A DNA stretch of 64,000 nt from Phyto melanocephala (GCA_941918925.1 OW799236.1:120663062-120727061), one strand, 5' to 3'. Shown: positions 25,546 through 38,147, numbered from the stretch's first letter. Notes: generated by a model not told the origin, from the sequence alone. Numbers and translations are program-made.

Positions 25546-28112
25546 ATAGTTGGGATTTTGGGCATACGTAACTCTTATAGGTTTGGCCTTTTAGTACTAA
25601 TTACTTTTAACCTAACCTTACCTTACCTACGCTACATCTGGCCTAAGTTAAGTAGTGCAGACTTCCATTGCTTTCATAGTTGAGTGCATAGAAATGGTAA
25701 GATTGTTTGCATGTGAAAATAATACACTTTATGACTTTTCTAGAAGTAGGCGAAATTTAATTCTTTTTTTAAGTAATTCTTTTTCTATATTTTTTCACAT
25801 GCTGATATAATTCTCAAAAGACATTAAAGGACAGACACGATTAAGCTGATATTGTTAGGTATAATATGAATAAAAAATAGTTACCTACAAAGTGGGACAT
25901 TTCTTTCAAAAGTCATGGTTTATGCATGCACTTTTATACATTGGCAAACACTACTCGACTGATACAAAAATCACATTAAAGTAATGTAAATTTACTGTAA
26001 GATAAAATTTATACAAATAAATACCCCAATATCAGCAGAAATATAAAGACTATTCTTCTTATATGCTTTTGAATAACTAACTTAACTTTTTGTACTTTAT
26101 GATTCTGAAATTAAAATACATTTTATTTTAAAACACCTTCTATTACCCTCTGTACTAAAAAAAATAAATTTCTCTAATCTTTAATAATATAAAAATAATT
26201 CTGCAGCCTAATCAACCCCTAGTCGATTGAACACTATGAAAGATTTAATATCATCGTTTGCCTGGCATAAAGTAAATATTTTTCAAAATAAAATAACACA
26301 GACCTATAAAATCTTTATCAAAAGGCAAAGTAAAAATATAATATTTAAATATTTAATGGCAACACAGAATATGTAACAGCACGAAAGAGCAGCAGTTTAA
26401 GATGTTTCCGATTCGATAGAAAGCAGCACAGGCAGTGCAATCAGAACGCAAATATTACTTTAGTATTAAATGTGGGATGATACAAAAACACAAACATTCT
26501 TGCCTACATACATAAATGTATAAAAATAACTTAATAACTCAACTGCATGGCTTAAGTTGAATACTTAAACTTTTTGTGTACAAATGGTTGCGTAGCTGGT
26601 TGCTGAAATGGTTCGTTGCCTGTTTTGGTCAGTAAAAGCTTAAATAGTCTGGCTCAAATTCACAGGCATTTAATACAGCAAACTTGCAAAAACACAACAT
26701 ATTATAGCACACGTTGTCTAAAGTTTAAAATATTGTTGCATGACCAGCCATATTGGAGGCGCGTGAGTTAAATATTTATTTGCTATCAGTGTGACAAGGA
26801 ATAACAGCTACAGTTTTTGAAATATTATAAATATTTCCAGTTTTTTACATTATGCAAACATTTTCTGTTTGTAGTATTTAAAATTTCTTTCACTTTTTAC
26901 TGGGCACAGTACTGAGTATGATTATGATCCTGCATGCATTTTTCACTATAACTGGTTTCAATCCAGCTGTGTCATGTGGCGCAAGGCATATATAAAATTA
27001 AAATGATTAATATTTCCCCAATGGAACTCAACTCATAAATTTAATACTTGTTCTCAATGTAAACATATTAATTTCACTCATAAAATGCAAATGTAGCAGG
27101 CGCTACAATAACAACCATGCTACCGTCAGGCAAAATATAAATATTTTTTCCAAACCATATACAAACATTCATAAACTCATTCATCCAAATAACTAACTAT
27201 TCACCCATCCTGAAATTTATTCGTTAATCATAAAGAGATTTAAAAAGAAATGTAAGTAGTAAATTCTTTGTACATACATGTACATACTACAACAACAACA
27301 GTCTTAAATGCAGCTACTTAAAATCGTAAATAAACTTCGATTTTTTTTCTTATTTTATTTTGTTTTTAATCCTAATTGTGTAAGAGCCCTCTACGTTATG
27401 AATACATCAAAAATATGGTGGATAAGGTTAACCAATATCTTACTTGGGTCGGTTGATGGTTCAATAAGTCATAAAATTGGAAATTTAATGCCTTAATACA
27501 AAGATTTCACTTATAAATTAGCCAACAGAAGGCATGCAATTTGTTTAGTAGTTTTCGCTTTGAAGCATGTTTTTTTATTACACAACACGTTCATTTTTCA
27601 AGGTCTATTGGTCTATTGTAGTATATAAATGTTAGGCTTTTGCATACTGTTTCTAATTTTCCTTCATACAAACCTCCTCGGAAATAAGGGAAAAATAGAT
27701 GCACTTGTAATTATTTAAATCGTAAAATTTTTTATTATATCGTTAACTTTGACTACTGTTTTAAAGCTAAGCTTTTCTTAAAGTACATACAAACGTGCTT
27801 TCATTTAAAAATTTAAAATTAGTGTTTAGTGTTTTTTACTAGAACATGTTCATATAGAATAGAAACACTAAGTGAACAATTTAATTTCATAACTAACAAG
27901 AAGAACCTTATATACCTCTTACACAGCTTGTACCGCCATGTACATATATACAGATAAGTATGTATTAGGGACCGCTGGCTTTTGTTCTTAATTGTACATA
28001 ATTTATATATACATTTAAAGACGGATAATAACGGACGATCGACTAGAAGTGGCAACTCGTGTTGATGTTGCAACACTGTCGTTGTTGTGGAGACCAAGCT
28101 TAGACAGTCGAG
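25546..28112. other. AT-rich DNA, nothing recognised
   Basis: Short ORFs only, at most 92 codons and without motifs. A TAACCTAACCTTACCTTACC stretch near 25608 is too short and irregular to be telomeric repeat. Confidence 0.5.
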
Positions 28113-28672
28113 CAGCGTTGCGTTGGTCTTTTCCGACCAAAATGGTCAGACATTAATTGTCTTGGTCGGATGGTCGGCTTAAAGTTATTTTGGTCTGTTT
28201 AAGAAAATGAACCATATTCATTTTAAGCCATTTGAAATACTGGTCGCTATTAATTTTTTCAGTTTTTGGCAATACTATTTTCTTCTCAGCTACGAAAAAC
28301 AATCAAAAGCATACGTCAAACGTGCGTAAAAGACTATAAAAAATACGATGAGCCCATTTGTAAGGTGATACTACAAATACTAGATACTAGAAAAACAAAA
28401 GGAATTTTGTAGTAGTTTTCTTGCTGTGTATGCCATCATAGTTGTAAAAGTTGATATGTGAATAAAGATTTTAATCCTGTATATTGATATAAGAAATTTT
28501 TGTGGTTTTTTAGATCTAAAACTAAATTAAAATTTTTTTTAAAAAATACATGTGTACATAGTATGCATATATATGTTATTTAATATTTAAGAAAATTGGT
28601 CGGTTTAAATGGATTTTGGTCGGTTTTAGAGGCAAATTTGGTCGGATAGATAATTTTTGAGTGGTAACGCTG
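28113..28672. mobile_element. Non-autonomous hAT-like element, 560 bp, with perfect 8-bp target duplication
   Basis: CAGTCGAG lies directly outside both ends (28105-28112 and 28673-28680). The left end starts CAGCGTTGCG; the right end, reversed, starts CAGCGTTACC. Near both ends GGTCGG or its complement recurs (CCGACCAAAATGGTC, TTGGTCGGATGGTCGG on the left; ATTGGTCGGTT, TTTGGTCGGTT, TTTGGTCGGAT on the right), like the subterminal transposase-binding repeats of hAT elements. hAT elements make 8-bp duplications and often begin CAG. No transposase is encoded. The G/C-containing duplication makes chance very unlikely. Confidence 0.9.
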
Positions 28673-28680
28673 CAGTCGAG

Positions 28681-28889
28681 TAAATATAATTTATATTTTA
28701 AACGAAAACCAGCAAAAGGAGAGAACAGCAAAGGGAGAGTTATAATTGAGAGTTTGCACCGAAGGAACTTGGATGGATCTTAAAAAATATATTAAAAAAT
28801 TAAATATCATTAAATATCAAAGAAACCCCTACATAAATGACAAACGTTTTAAGAGGTTACACGGGAACTGCAAAATCTGACTTTACTTG
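28681..28889. other. Short spacer, nothing recognised
   Basis: AT-rich sequence between the hAT-like element and a mini-me-type fragment. Confidence 0.4.
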
Positions 28890-29215
28890 GGTTAACAGCA
28901 GCAGAGTATCTTAATCTTTTGCTCATTTACGAATCTTAATGTATACACATAACTAATTTTCAATACTAAATAGCATTTCGTATCCGGAAGTATACGTGGT
29001 GACTTTAAAAAGTTGATTTTATCATACACACGGACAGATGGACAGGCGGACAGATGGACAGACGAATTTACGGAATTAGCTATATCAATTCCTCTATCAG
29101 TAGGAATTCAAAAAATATATATTTAATTGTATCGCAAAAAAAATGTTGTAGAAATTATAAACGCAATGACAAACCCGGAATATAAACCTTGTTATATTCC
29201 CTTGTAAAGGGCGCA
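28890..29215 (+). mobile_element. Family B (mini-me type) fragment, 3' part
   Basis: AAAAGTTGATTTTATCATAC then ACGGACAGATGGACAGGCGG matches the order seen at 42655-42710 (AAAAGTTGATTTCAACCAAC, then ACGGATATACGGGCAGACGG). It continues with TTGTAGAAATTATAAACGCAATGACAAA and ends near GTAAAGGGCGCAAAA, a decayed GGGTATAAAA terminus. The start is approximate. Confidence 0.7.
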
Positions 29216-31614
29216 AAAATATTCAACATTTTCTGGAAATCAAAATTTTTTAGAAAATTTTCTAAAAATACAAAATTTTTTAGGTATTTTCTAGCAACCT
29301 TAAATTTTCCAGCAGCCATCTATTTTGGTTTGTGTCATTTGTAGGTCATATAATACATCGAGTTAAACGTGACTTAGTTTCATACACTGCATTACAATAT
29401 TTAAAAAATTCTTATTATAAATCAAACATAAGTTTTTGTATGTTTTTACACACACTCACACACACACACATAATTAACTTTATATTTATGCATGAAATAT
29501 ATTTACATGTAAAAACTGTCACTTAAATGGAAAAGATGAAAAAAAAAACTGCATCGTTACCAACATACTTCGCATAATTAGCAAATTTTCATTTAACATA
29601 TAAATAAATTGTTTAATTGCCTTGTGCCTGCCTTATCCTGCCCATGATGAATGTGATATTGATGGTTGCACTTAAAATATGAACGCACTTCAATTTTCTG
29701 CAAATGTTTGTGGGATTTCAGCCACTAAATGAATGGATAAATCGAAAAATGAATGGTTGGTTGAATGGATGAAAGACTAAATGGCTTCGAATGACTGAAT
29801 GCTTGATTGCTATTAAATATTTAAAGATTGTCGACTGAATAGTAATGTTAATGGCAACAAACAATATAGTAAGTCTATAATAAAATAAAAACAAAAGGGA
29901 GCAAAATAAATTGGTTGTTTTTAAATATAAGTGTATAATTTTTAAATGAAAAAAAACAGCAACAATGTTTGATTGATAATTTACCTCCTATCAAAACTTC
30001 TTAGCACTGGCCGAAAGGAATATATTTACGACACTAGCTAGGGCTTCATCTACAAATATAACGTATTGGTACCTTGAGTAGTGAATAAAAGCTGTATCTA
30101 TTGAAGTCACAAATTTTGATGAAAATCAATTTAAGAAATCATAAGATCAAAATTGACTCGTCTTTAAAATGTTTATAATTTTTTCAGTTTAATTTAAAGT
30201 TTAAAGATGCAAAATTCACTTTAACCCAACTGTATCTACAATATGAGCATTTTACATTATGACAAAATATGCACAAAATATTTTCTATGAGGCTAATACA
30301 AAATATATCCCTACAAAATATGCTTTAATATCTCTATGCATTATATATATGTGAACACATACAAAAATAAGTGTAAGTATTCGTGTGGCAGTGTGCAATT
30401 TGGGCTCTATGCAGCACAAGCTCTACAGGCACTCTGACCACAGGCATGGTTTTTGTTTTAAGGCATTCTTTGTCTTAATTTACATGACATAGAATGAGTG
30501 TTTTTGTTCATTTTACATCGACTGTAACACAATGTACAGTTAGCTAGTAGTTTCACTTACACTGGCTGGGTAGCACATAATATGAGTTGAGGTTTTTGGG
30601 TTGTAGGTATTAGGACAACTTCAATAGTATTTTTAAAGAGCTCACAGTAAGTGAAGTATCACAGCTTTTTGCTGAACTACAATTAACGTTGTTGACGACG
30701 ACAGCAACGGCTACTCAACATTATTATGAATTGTAATTTTTAATTGTCTTACATAGACAGATAGGCAGAGAGACCAATACACACACACAGATAGTCGTCA
30801 AAATAAAACAATGTATCATGTTGTAAAACTCATCATACAAACATCAACATAAACATTTTCATTGTTTTATAGTGCTAAAATGTTGAGAAGTAAGTTTGCT
30901 TTTAACTACTAAATAACCAGTTCAAAACAAATTTTTAAATTAAAGGATGTCACTGGAATCGGGACAGTATTTTGTTTTTATTAAAAATATGTTGAAAAAT
31001 ATTTTTGTTTTGTTAGTTTTTTTTTTACTTATTTAAACATTTAACAATAAGGCCGTTTGCTTGAGTGTTGATATATGTTTATGTGTTTGCGTGTCAATAA
31101 AGTTTTTGTGTTATTTTATAATTAAGTTTTACTTTCTTGCCTTCTTCTTTTGTTTGCTTGTTTGCAGTTTATCTTTATTTGTTGACTTGCTTATTATATG
31201 AAGTTTATTATAAGATTTTTTTTGAACACGACTGGCGACAATGTTAATTTGTTAAAAATACTTAAGGTGACCAACTTTCATATAATTTTTGTTCATACTT
31301 TAGAAGCATATCTGAGTATGTCAAATAATGCATATTAAAATAATGGCGCTATATTAGACTGCGATATCTCTTACTATAGCCTAAAAAGGCATAGCTACCT
31401 TAGTACCTAAGTTGTTTGTGTAATAGATTAACAATTTTCTGCTTAACAAACGAAAAACTTTAGATTGCATACGTTCGGATACTTGAACATGGATACAAAA
31501 ACCAACTATAAGAACAACACACATATATTTTATCTTCATATAAAACACCGCCTGCTTTTGCTGTTTGCTTTTAAATAGAATTTTGTCATTGAAATGTTAA
31601 CAAAACCAGAGCCA
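29216..31614. other. AT-rich DNA with simple repeats
   Basis: A (CA)n tract lies at 29449-29470. An imperfect TGAATGGAT-type tract runs from about 29728 to 29812. The stretch around 29225-29310 repeats TTTTCTAGAAAATTTT-like inverted motifs. No gene recognised. Confidence 0.5.
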
Positions 31615-31870
31615 TGGGTGGTTTTTAGCTTATCTCTCCGTCACAAATAAGTCGACATTGTTGATTTTCATTAAAATTTTCGAAAGCATTTCTAAACAAT
31701 TAGTGCTGCATACGAAACTAGGAATACATGGGAGCTTTCAAAAGTTGATTTCAACACTCACATGGCTGGACAGATAAACATGGTTAAAAGGACTTCTCGA
31801 AAATGAATACTGTAGAAATTACGGAATGACAAACTTGTTAAACTCTCTTGTGAGGGAAAACAAATATAAA
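31615..31870 (+). mobile_element. Family B (mini-me type) fragment, eroded
   Basis: GGTGGTTTTTAGCTTATCTCTCC resembles GGTCGTGGTTTTTTGCTCATATCTCAG at 42530. GCTTTCAAAAGTTGATTTCAAC matches 42655-42675, followed by CATGGCTGGACAGA, then GTAGAAATTACGGAATGACAAA and TCTCTTGTGAGGG. The GTCY tract is reduced to a single unit. Confidence 0.65.
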
Positions 31871-32383
31871 AACCAAATTTCAAAATTTTCTATAAAATAA
31901 AAAATACACTAGTTACAAGCAAAAATCTTTTGGTTAAATAACTGCGGCAACAGAAAAGTTTAAGCACAAATTTTTAGCAACTAACTCTGAAATCTGAATC
32001 TTGGATTATAAGCAAAAACAAAAAAATAAGAAATAAATAAAAAATAACTTATTTTAAAAACGGTTTAGTCGATCAGCATCAAAGCAAATTTACCCTTCTC
32101 TACTAAATATGAACTTTATACAAATGCAGTCCACACATTGAGGACTCTTTTCCATTAAATCTATATAACGTTGATTATGAGGACATCAGCCGATTATCAT
32201 CATACCAATTGTTATTTCTGAAAAAAATTTAAACTAATCATAAGAACTTATTAAATGGATAAGGTCCTTTTTATCCAGATATACCAATTAACTTTGATTC
32301 CCATATAGAATATATATTGTAGCGTTCGCTCCATTGCACGAAGCAACGTCTATCTACATGTAGTCGACATTTATATTGCTTAA
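31871..32383. other. AT-rich DNA, nothing recognised
   Basis: No gene or repeat recognised between a family B fragment and a MITE. Confidence 0.45.
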
Positions 32384-32690
32384 GGCTATAATACACGGCA
32401 TGTTTTTTACATCTGACTTAAAAATTTGTGAGACATATGTAAGTCTACATGTTTGTCAAAATTGTACTTTTACGCTGACTGCTTTGCAATAGCAGAGATT
32501 TCTGCCAACGGCTGATGTCACATGTTTTGACAGAAGAAAATAGAGCGCGCTCTGATTGAAATTTTCTCAGATGTCTCAACACATGTTTTTTTTACAGAAG
32601 TAATGTTTTAAAGGTAACACACGACATGTTCATATTAGCAGTGGAGAATTTGACAAGTCAGATGTAAAAAACATGCCGTGTATTAGCTCC
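32384..32690. mobile_element. MITE with long, well-preserved inverted termini, 307 bp
   Basis: The left end reads GGCTATAATACACGGCATG then TTTTTTACATCTGACTT. The right end, reversed, reads GGAGCTAATACACGGCATG then TTTTTTACATCTGACTT. About 31 of the outer 37 bases match, with an uninterrupted identical core of about 31. The left flank is TTAA and the right flank TTTA, which would fit a piggyBac-type TTAA duplication with one change; this is not firm. There is no coding capacity. The internal motifs ACATGT and TTTGACAAG recur. Confidence 0.85.
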
Positions 32691-33699
32691 TTTAGGTTAA
32701 TTTAGAAGAACCCAAATCGCATAAATTACACGAACGTAGTTTTAAAAAAGTTTGCATAAATGATGTTAACACTCCAAAATCTATAATAAACATAGTCAAC
32801 ATAGTATCAGCTGATATCGATCCACGGTTATTTAACATGTTAATATACATATAAACCCAAAAATGAGACCAATCCATTACGTCAATAGTTACGACAATAT
32901 TAGGGACCTTTAAATATGATCATTTGTTGTAGATTTATGAAACAACTCGATTTTGTTCGCACGTGTTAATTCTATTTTTAAAACTTAATTCTGCGATTTT
33001 CTTGTCAGATCTTATTGTCAACCGAATGTGTAGTCCTAAACTAGTCTTTCTAAATTAAAAAACTAGATTAAACGTTGAGCACGAAAAGTTTGAGCTAACG
33101 AACTTTAATTTTGATAATGAAATTGTATTGTTTGGTCATACTACTCAAAAATTTAATTAAATTTTAAATTTTAATTAAATAAACTTTACCAAGGTGTTTG
33201 ACAGACATTGTCCAAACATCTTGGTCACTATAGACTACGAGTATCAACATTTCTATTAGAATTGAGTTATACGTGTCATAGGTTGATTTATCAGTTATTA
33301 ATGTCAGCCTGAGTTGGTTACATTTTTAAACAGTGTTTACAATTTGTTGTCTTTCATTTTTGCCAACAAGACAGACGTTAATATATTTGTCGTCTATTTT
33401 AACCCAGTTAATGTACTTGTGTACATATTTATCATTTATTTTTTGGTTACTTTAATTCTCATATTTGCAGAAACAAACAAAAATGTAATGCATAAACACA
33501 TATAAGTACGTATAATTAAATGCATGCAAGTGTTTTAAGTATAAGTTTTAAGTAAGTATATATACAAACCATATTAAAAAAATTTAAGTTAAGGGTGAAT
33601 CGTGAGGTTTGATTTTCAGTATGCATTTTTTGACAGAAGACACATAACTCATATCAAACTTTGTTATCTTTTTTTATCGTAATTTGGAAAGTTATAGAC
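32691..33699. other. AT-rich DNA; possible element end at 33590
   Basis: TTAAGGGTGAATCGTGAGG near 33589 is discussed with a similar inverted string near 36170. The region 32692-32877 is open on both strands, with no recognisable motif on either. Confidence 0.4.
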
Positions 33700-34240
33700 G
33701 GCTTCTCCAAACTAAAGCCAATAGACTTAAATTTGCGTCTTGTTTTCAGCAAATAAGCTCTGGAAGAAACTCAACGAAAATCCGTTGTTTTAACGTGAAA
33801 TTTCATTTAGTGATGGAGCATATTTCTTGCTCAATGGACAAATAATAAAAAGGCTGAGCAATCAAACAAGAGCTACCACTGTATCTCTTTAAAACAACGA
33901 TTTGGCGTGGTTTATGCCATTTGTTTATACCATTGGATCATATTTCTTCAACAATTTGGTAAATCAAAATATTTCTGTTAATAATTGCACAATGTTAATA
34001 GACTGTTTGGTTCCATAAATTCAATCATATTGTCTCGGTGTGCTCTTCGAATAGCTCTACGAGTCATACAGCAGGTAAAACAATAGACTTGTTGCAAAAC
34101 TATTTGAAGTGAATATAATACGATAATGGAATAAATTCTGAAATCTTGAAGGCTAGGACTGACTTTATGGAAATCAACATACGAGTTATTTGCCAATTGC
34201 TATGCTCAAAATAGTCGCTCAAAATTATACTTTCCGGATG
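33700..34240 (+). pseudogene. Dead mariner-type transposase (copy T3), central and C-terminal parts
   Basis: Pieces in order: LKPIDLNLRLVFSK*ALEE (about 33708-33765), matching the LKPxDHxxRRxFVxWALE stretch; ISFSDGAYFLLNGQ (about 33800-33842), with the first catalytic Asp in SD; TIWRGL (about 33898), for TVWCGL; IGSYFFNNLVNQNISVNN (about 33935-33990), for IGPYFFxNxxGQNVTVNG; and SHTAGKTIDLLQNYLK (about 34058-34108), for CHTAxETIDLLRxxF. Frames change several times and stops intervene. The 72-codon minus-strand ORF overlapping 33978-34196 is a shadow. No helix-turn-helix was found upstream. Confidence 0.8.
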
Positions 34241-36885
34241 AACTACCTCAGACGTAGTCGTGACCAGTATTTAAATTTTCAATGAGTAAATGCCATAACA
34301 TGTTCCTTTAAACGGTAAAAAAATTTAAGTTCACTTTCATAAGTATTTATTTTATTTTATATTATAAATGAATCCTCAAGATAAATCACCTATTAAAGTG
34401 TTTGTATGATTATTTTTTAAATGGCATTAAAAATTGCCATCTTAACTTTAAAACTTTTATAACGTCATGTGAAACGATGTAAAAAAAAGTTACAATAATA
34501 CTATTTGCAAATATGATTTTAATTTTTTTCATATAATTATATGCTGCATATAATACTTATCAAGTCGAAATACAGTGACTGGTTTTGGTTCACTTGCAAA
34601 AAGGAGTTAATATGTAAATTGAAGTAATAATTTTTGTTTATTACATGTCCAAGCTGGAAGTAAAACTGAAGCCAAGTAAGTGTTTTAACATTGATATGCT
34701 GATATGCAAATTGAAAACTGTGTTATATTTTTTTTCATATTTATATTTGTGTACGTATGTGCATTTCTCATAATTATTTTCATATACAACATCACATTGG
34801 TACTGAATATTGCCGCCTATTAACAAAATGTCGTAAATTATATTATTTAAATGTGTCTGTGAATTTTTAAATTTGATGAGTTATCGTGACAGTAAAATAA
34901 GCTTTGGGAAAAGGGATATCGATGGCAATTAAAGTAGTTTTCTTTATTGTAAAATAAAGAATCATGATTAAACAAACTGAGAAAAATAAAAATAAAATTA
35001 TGCATAAAACATGAAGTTCAGGAGAGGGTTGTGTTTAATAGTTTTCTGTTTAAAGCGAATCGTATGCTTACCTAATGAATTATCTGTTTTAAATACGTCT
35101 TTAACAATTCAATGCCAACTAACAAATAGTCAAATTGAGTTGAATAAAAATTTAAAGATTTTTCTATTGAATTTTTCTTCTCTCCGTCCATACTTTAATA
35201 GTTCGAATTACACAGTAAATCGAAAGATAAAGCCTGAGAAAATACTTTTGCAAAATACAGTCAAACCTAAATAATTTTAGAAGAATATGAGTAGGAAATA
35301 GAATACTTAAGTATCATATTATATATTCACACTACACAATTTAAATTGCAGGTGCACAATTTTTTTTTTTTTATTATTATTTGATATATTTTTATTAACA
35401 GAAAGTGAAATGGACCAAAATTGATCGTAAACTTTTAAAAAACAGGTCTATTGAAAATGTTTTTTATGTATAGAGAGTTTGTTGTAATTTTATAAAATTT
35501 TTAAAAATAATAAAACAATTTCTTTTGAATTACCTCAATGTCAGAAGGCTAGCTGTTCTTCGAAAACATGCGCTTTCATATCATGTATTTTTGTGTAGCG
35601 TATTTTGGTACACGCATACTGTCTTCTAGATAATTTGTTTGATATAAAAAATATTTAAAAATTTTTTGGTTTCCGTAAATAAATTTTAAAAAAATTTTAA
35701 GCATAAAATAATAATAATTTTTGAATTTTTTTTAAAATACAGAATTTATCAAAAAATTTTTTTAAGCGAAAATGTTTTATTAATTTAAAATTTTTTTTTA
35801 AATTAAATTTGTTTAAAATATAATTAACTTAAAAACCTTTGATGAAAATAAATTTTTTTATTGTAAATTATTTATTCTTATTACTTTTTAGCTTTTTTTT
35901 AAAGTTTAATTTTAAAAAATCAACTTAAGCCAGAATAAATGATTTAAAATAAATTAAAATAAAAGGTCCAAAAAATTTATTTATAACTAGCATGATCTCT
36001 AGTCGACCCAAACGATCGTAGTCTAGTATTAACAGTGTAACTGCCACGAAATTTTTAAGCTCTTAATTTTCAATAGCTCTTTGTAAGCCAAAAAATATCT
36101 GAAAAAAATAAGCAACAAAATTGTACTGCGAAACACTTCGTCCGGACAAAAAACTATTCAAAAGTTGCCCTGGCATTCACCCTTAAAACATACTTTAATA
36201 GATTTAAGAGTAAGATAGTTATTAAAGACAAACCAAGGAAAATGTTGAAGCTGGAACTAAGAAAAGATCTTAACTGCACAAAACGTATAACACAAAAAAA
36301 ATTTTTTACTATAAAATGAGGGCAATAAAAAAATACGTTGCGATTGCAGCGAACATTGCCGTTGCTGTGCCTAACTTGTGTTTCGGACCTTTTTTACAGA
36401 CGTGACTTTTACAGTGTTAATTATGACGATACTACCTTATGTTTTGTTCTTTTAACAATAACCAAAAACTACTCTTTGTAAAAACAATTTGCATTAACAA
36501 TGTTGAACCAAAGATTTTTTTATTTCTTGTGTTGCTACACACATATATTTTGCGCATGTGTTAGTAGCAACTTTAAATGCTTATTACTCTTTAAATACTA
36601 AATCATCGATTGTGCACATCTGCAGAAAAATTTTATCTTTATGATATATTTTGAAATCGATAGTAAAATGTAAGCGTAAAATGCGTAACAGAAAATAGAC
36701 TTACCTATTAATATATAAGATCATAGAAAAATCCTTTTTTAAAATCTATTATATAAACCAAAAACTAATAAAAAATTTATATAAAAATTGGCGGCCTTAT
36801 TACCGAAAAAGCCCGGGAATGCTTGAAAATATAGAGTTCAAGTGGACAAATAAGATGTCCTTCATTAGGCGCAGTGAGGAGGCCA
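34241..36885. other. AT-rich DNA; one small ORF of doubtful status
   Basis: The sequence 35640-35960 is low-complexity A/T. The window 36000-36185 has a GGACGAAGTG-like part ending GGCATTCACCCTTA. An 87-codon ORF at 35011-35274 is listed separately. Otherwise nothing recognised. Confidence 0.45.
35011..35274 (+). CDS. Unrecognised 87-codon ORF with a hydrophobic N-terminus (doubtful gene)
   Basis: The start ATG at 35011 is preceded by AAAC, an acceptable fly initiation context. Residues 4-20 (RRGLCLIVFCLKRIVCL) are basic then hydrophobic with cysteines, roughly like a short signal peptide, although the RI in the core weakens this. The rest is Asn/Leu/Lys-rich and contains two NSS/NYT-type N-glycosylation sequons near residues 62-66. 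No family is recognised. No promoter, intron or homologous copy is visible, and base composition matches the surroundings. A chance ORF is more likely than a gene. Confidence 0.15.
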   Translation: MKFRRGLCLIVFCLKRIVCLPNELSVLNTSLTIQCQLTNSQIELNKNLKIFLLNFSSLRPYFNSSNYTVNRKIKPEKILLQNTVKPK

Positions 36886-37616
36886 CACGCAAAGAAAAAA
36901 TATGGTTGTGGGAACCATAATCGAAGAGCAACATACTATGATTGAATTGTATGATTATGTTTAAAATAATAATGGTTACCAGTTATTATTATTATGTTTA
37001 ATTTATGCATCAATCAATAATCATATATATGACTACAATTAGAATCGACAATCTTTGCTTTTTTACGGCAAATTATTGTCTTTTGCTGTAACATACACAT
37101 ATTTATTGTACTTACCAATTTAATTGCAATTTTTTACCAATATTTTTTTACATTTTCTGGTTTATTTTTAAATTTTCTTTAATTTTTCAAAATTTTTGTT
37201 CCTTTTTTTGACATCTCAAACTTTTAAAATAATAAAAATTTATTCAGCAAGAAGAAGAACAATTGAAATCAAATTATTATTAAAAAAAATCATAGCTTGA
37301 TTATTTTGTAATCATACTGTTGTCTCACTTATTATTTAATGATTATTTTTAATTTTTAATGATTTTGAATATAATGTTATTTTTGTCAAAATAATTTTTA
37401 TACATCATACTATTTTTAAATGATAACCATTTTGAAATTTTTACGAAAAGTAATCATTAAATTATACAATTCAAGCAAATGCTTGATTATCGTGACAAAA
37501 TATATGATGAAATGAAACAAAAATAACTATTACTTGTTTTCGACAACCAAATATTGTTTTAGAAAAAATAATATGACCGTCGTGATCATGTCGTAACCAT
37601 GGTTTTTCTTTGCGTG
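36886..37616. mobile_element. MITE with CACGCAAAGAAAAA termini, 731 bp
   Basis: The left end reads CACGCAAAGAAAAAATATGG; the right end, reversed, reads CACGCAAAGAAAAACCATGG. This is an inverted repeat of about 22 bases with two mismatches. The interior is rich in TGATTAT and ATAATCAT strings and encodes nothing. No clear target duplication could be assigned, so the superfamily is open. Confidence 0.78.
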
Positions 37617-37777
37617 CATATGCCACAGATTTTTTTTCCAAATAATAAATGTTTTGCTTGAAAAAAGATTATTTTATTTGATAATTAAAAAAAAACACAA
37701 ACTAATTTTTTAATAATAATTCACACAATTTAAAAAAAATATTTTCCGAATTTTGCTATGAAAAACTAGGATTTAGC

Positions 37778-38147
37778 CAAGGCATATTTATACAGGTACA
37801 CAGGTACATACAACGGCAGATAGATACTGTGTTTTCTGTCAAGTCAAATTCGAATACCAGAATTGGAAAAGTTGTTATGTTATGTTTAATATAATAAAAT
37901 TTTATTTAAAAAAGGATATATAGGTATATTAGCAAGACACATTATAAATTGTGCGAAAGCAACAAAACATAAATTTTGTACATTTATTATCAAAAAAGTA
38001 CACTTAAGTTAATTGTCTCATATCGGAAGAAAAATTTCCATTTCTAACCCTGCTTTAATAAATGAAATCAAAGCATATACAACAAATTTTAGCAAAACGC
38101 TTATCAATCAGCTGGGCTGGTTATTTCACTTGTATGAATTCGCCTTG
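37778..38147. mobile_element. MITE family E (hAT-like), 370 bp, near-perfect 8-bp target duplication
   Basis: The left end is CAAGGCATATTTATACAGGT; the right end, reversed, is CAAGGCGAATTCATACAAGT. Flanks are GATTTAGC (37770-37777) and GATTTAAC (38148-38155), seven of eight identical. The interior matches 6990-7230 in order. The 60-codon ORF at 38013-38195 crosses its right boundary and is not a gene. Confidence 0.85.

Noticed and set aside
25608..25636. CCTAACCTTACCTTACC, arthropod-telomere-like
   Set aside because: Only one CCTAACC unit, irregular; flies generally lack TTAGG telomeres.
32692..32877. Region open on both strands beside the 32384 MITE
   Set aside because: About 60 codons in each direction, no motif, no splice or start context that favours either.
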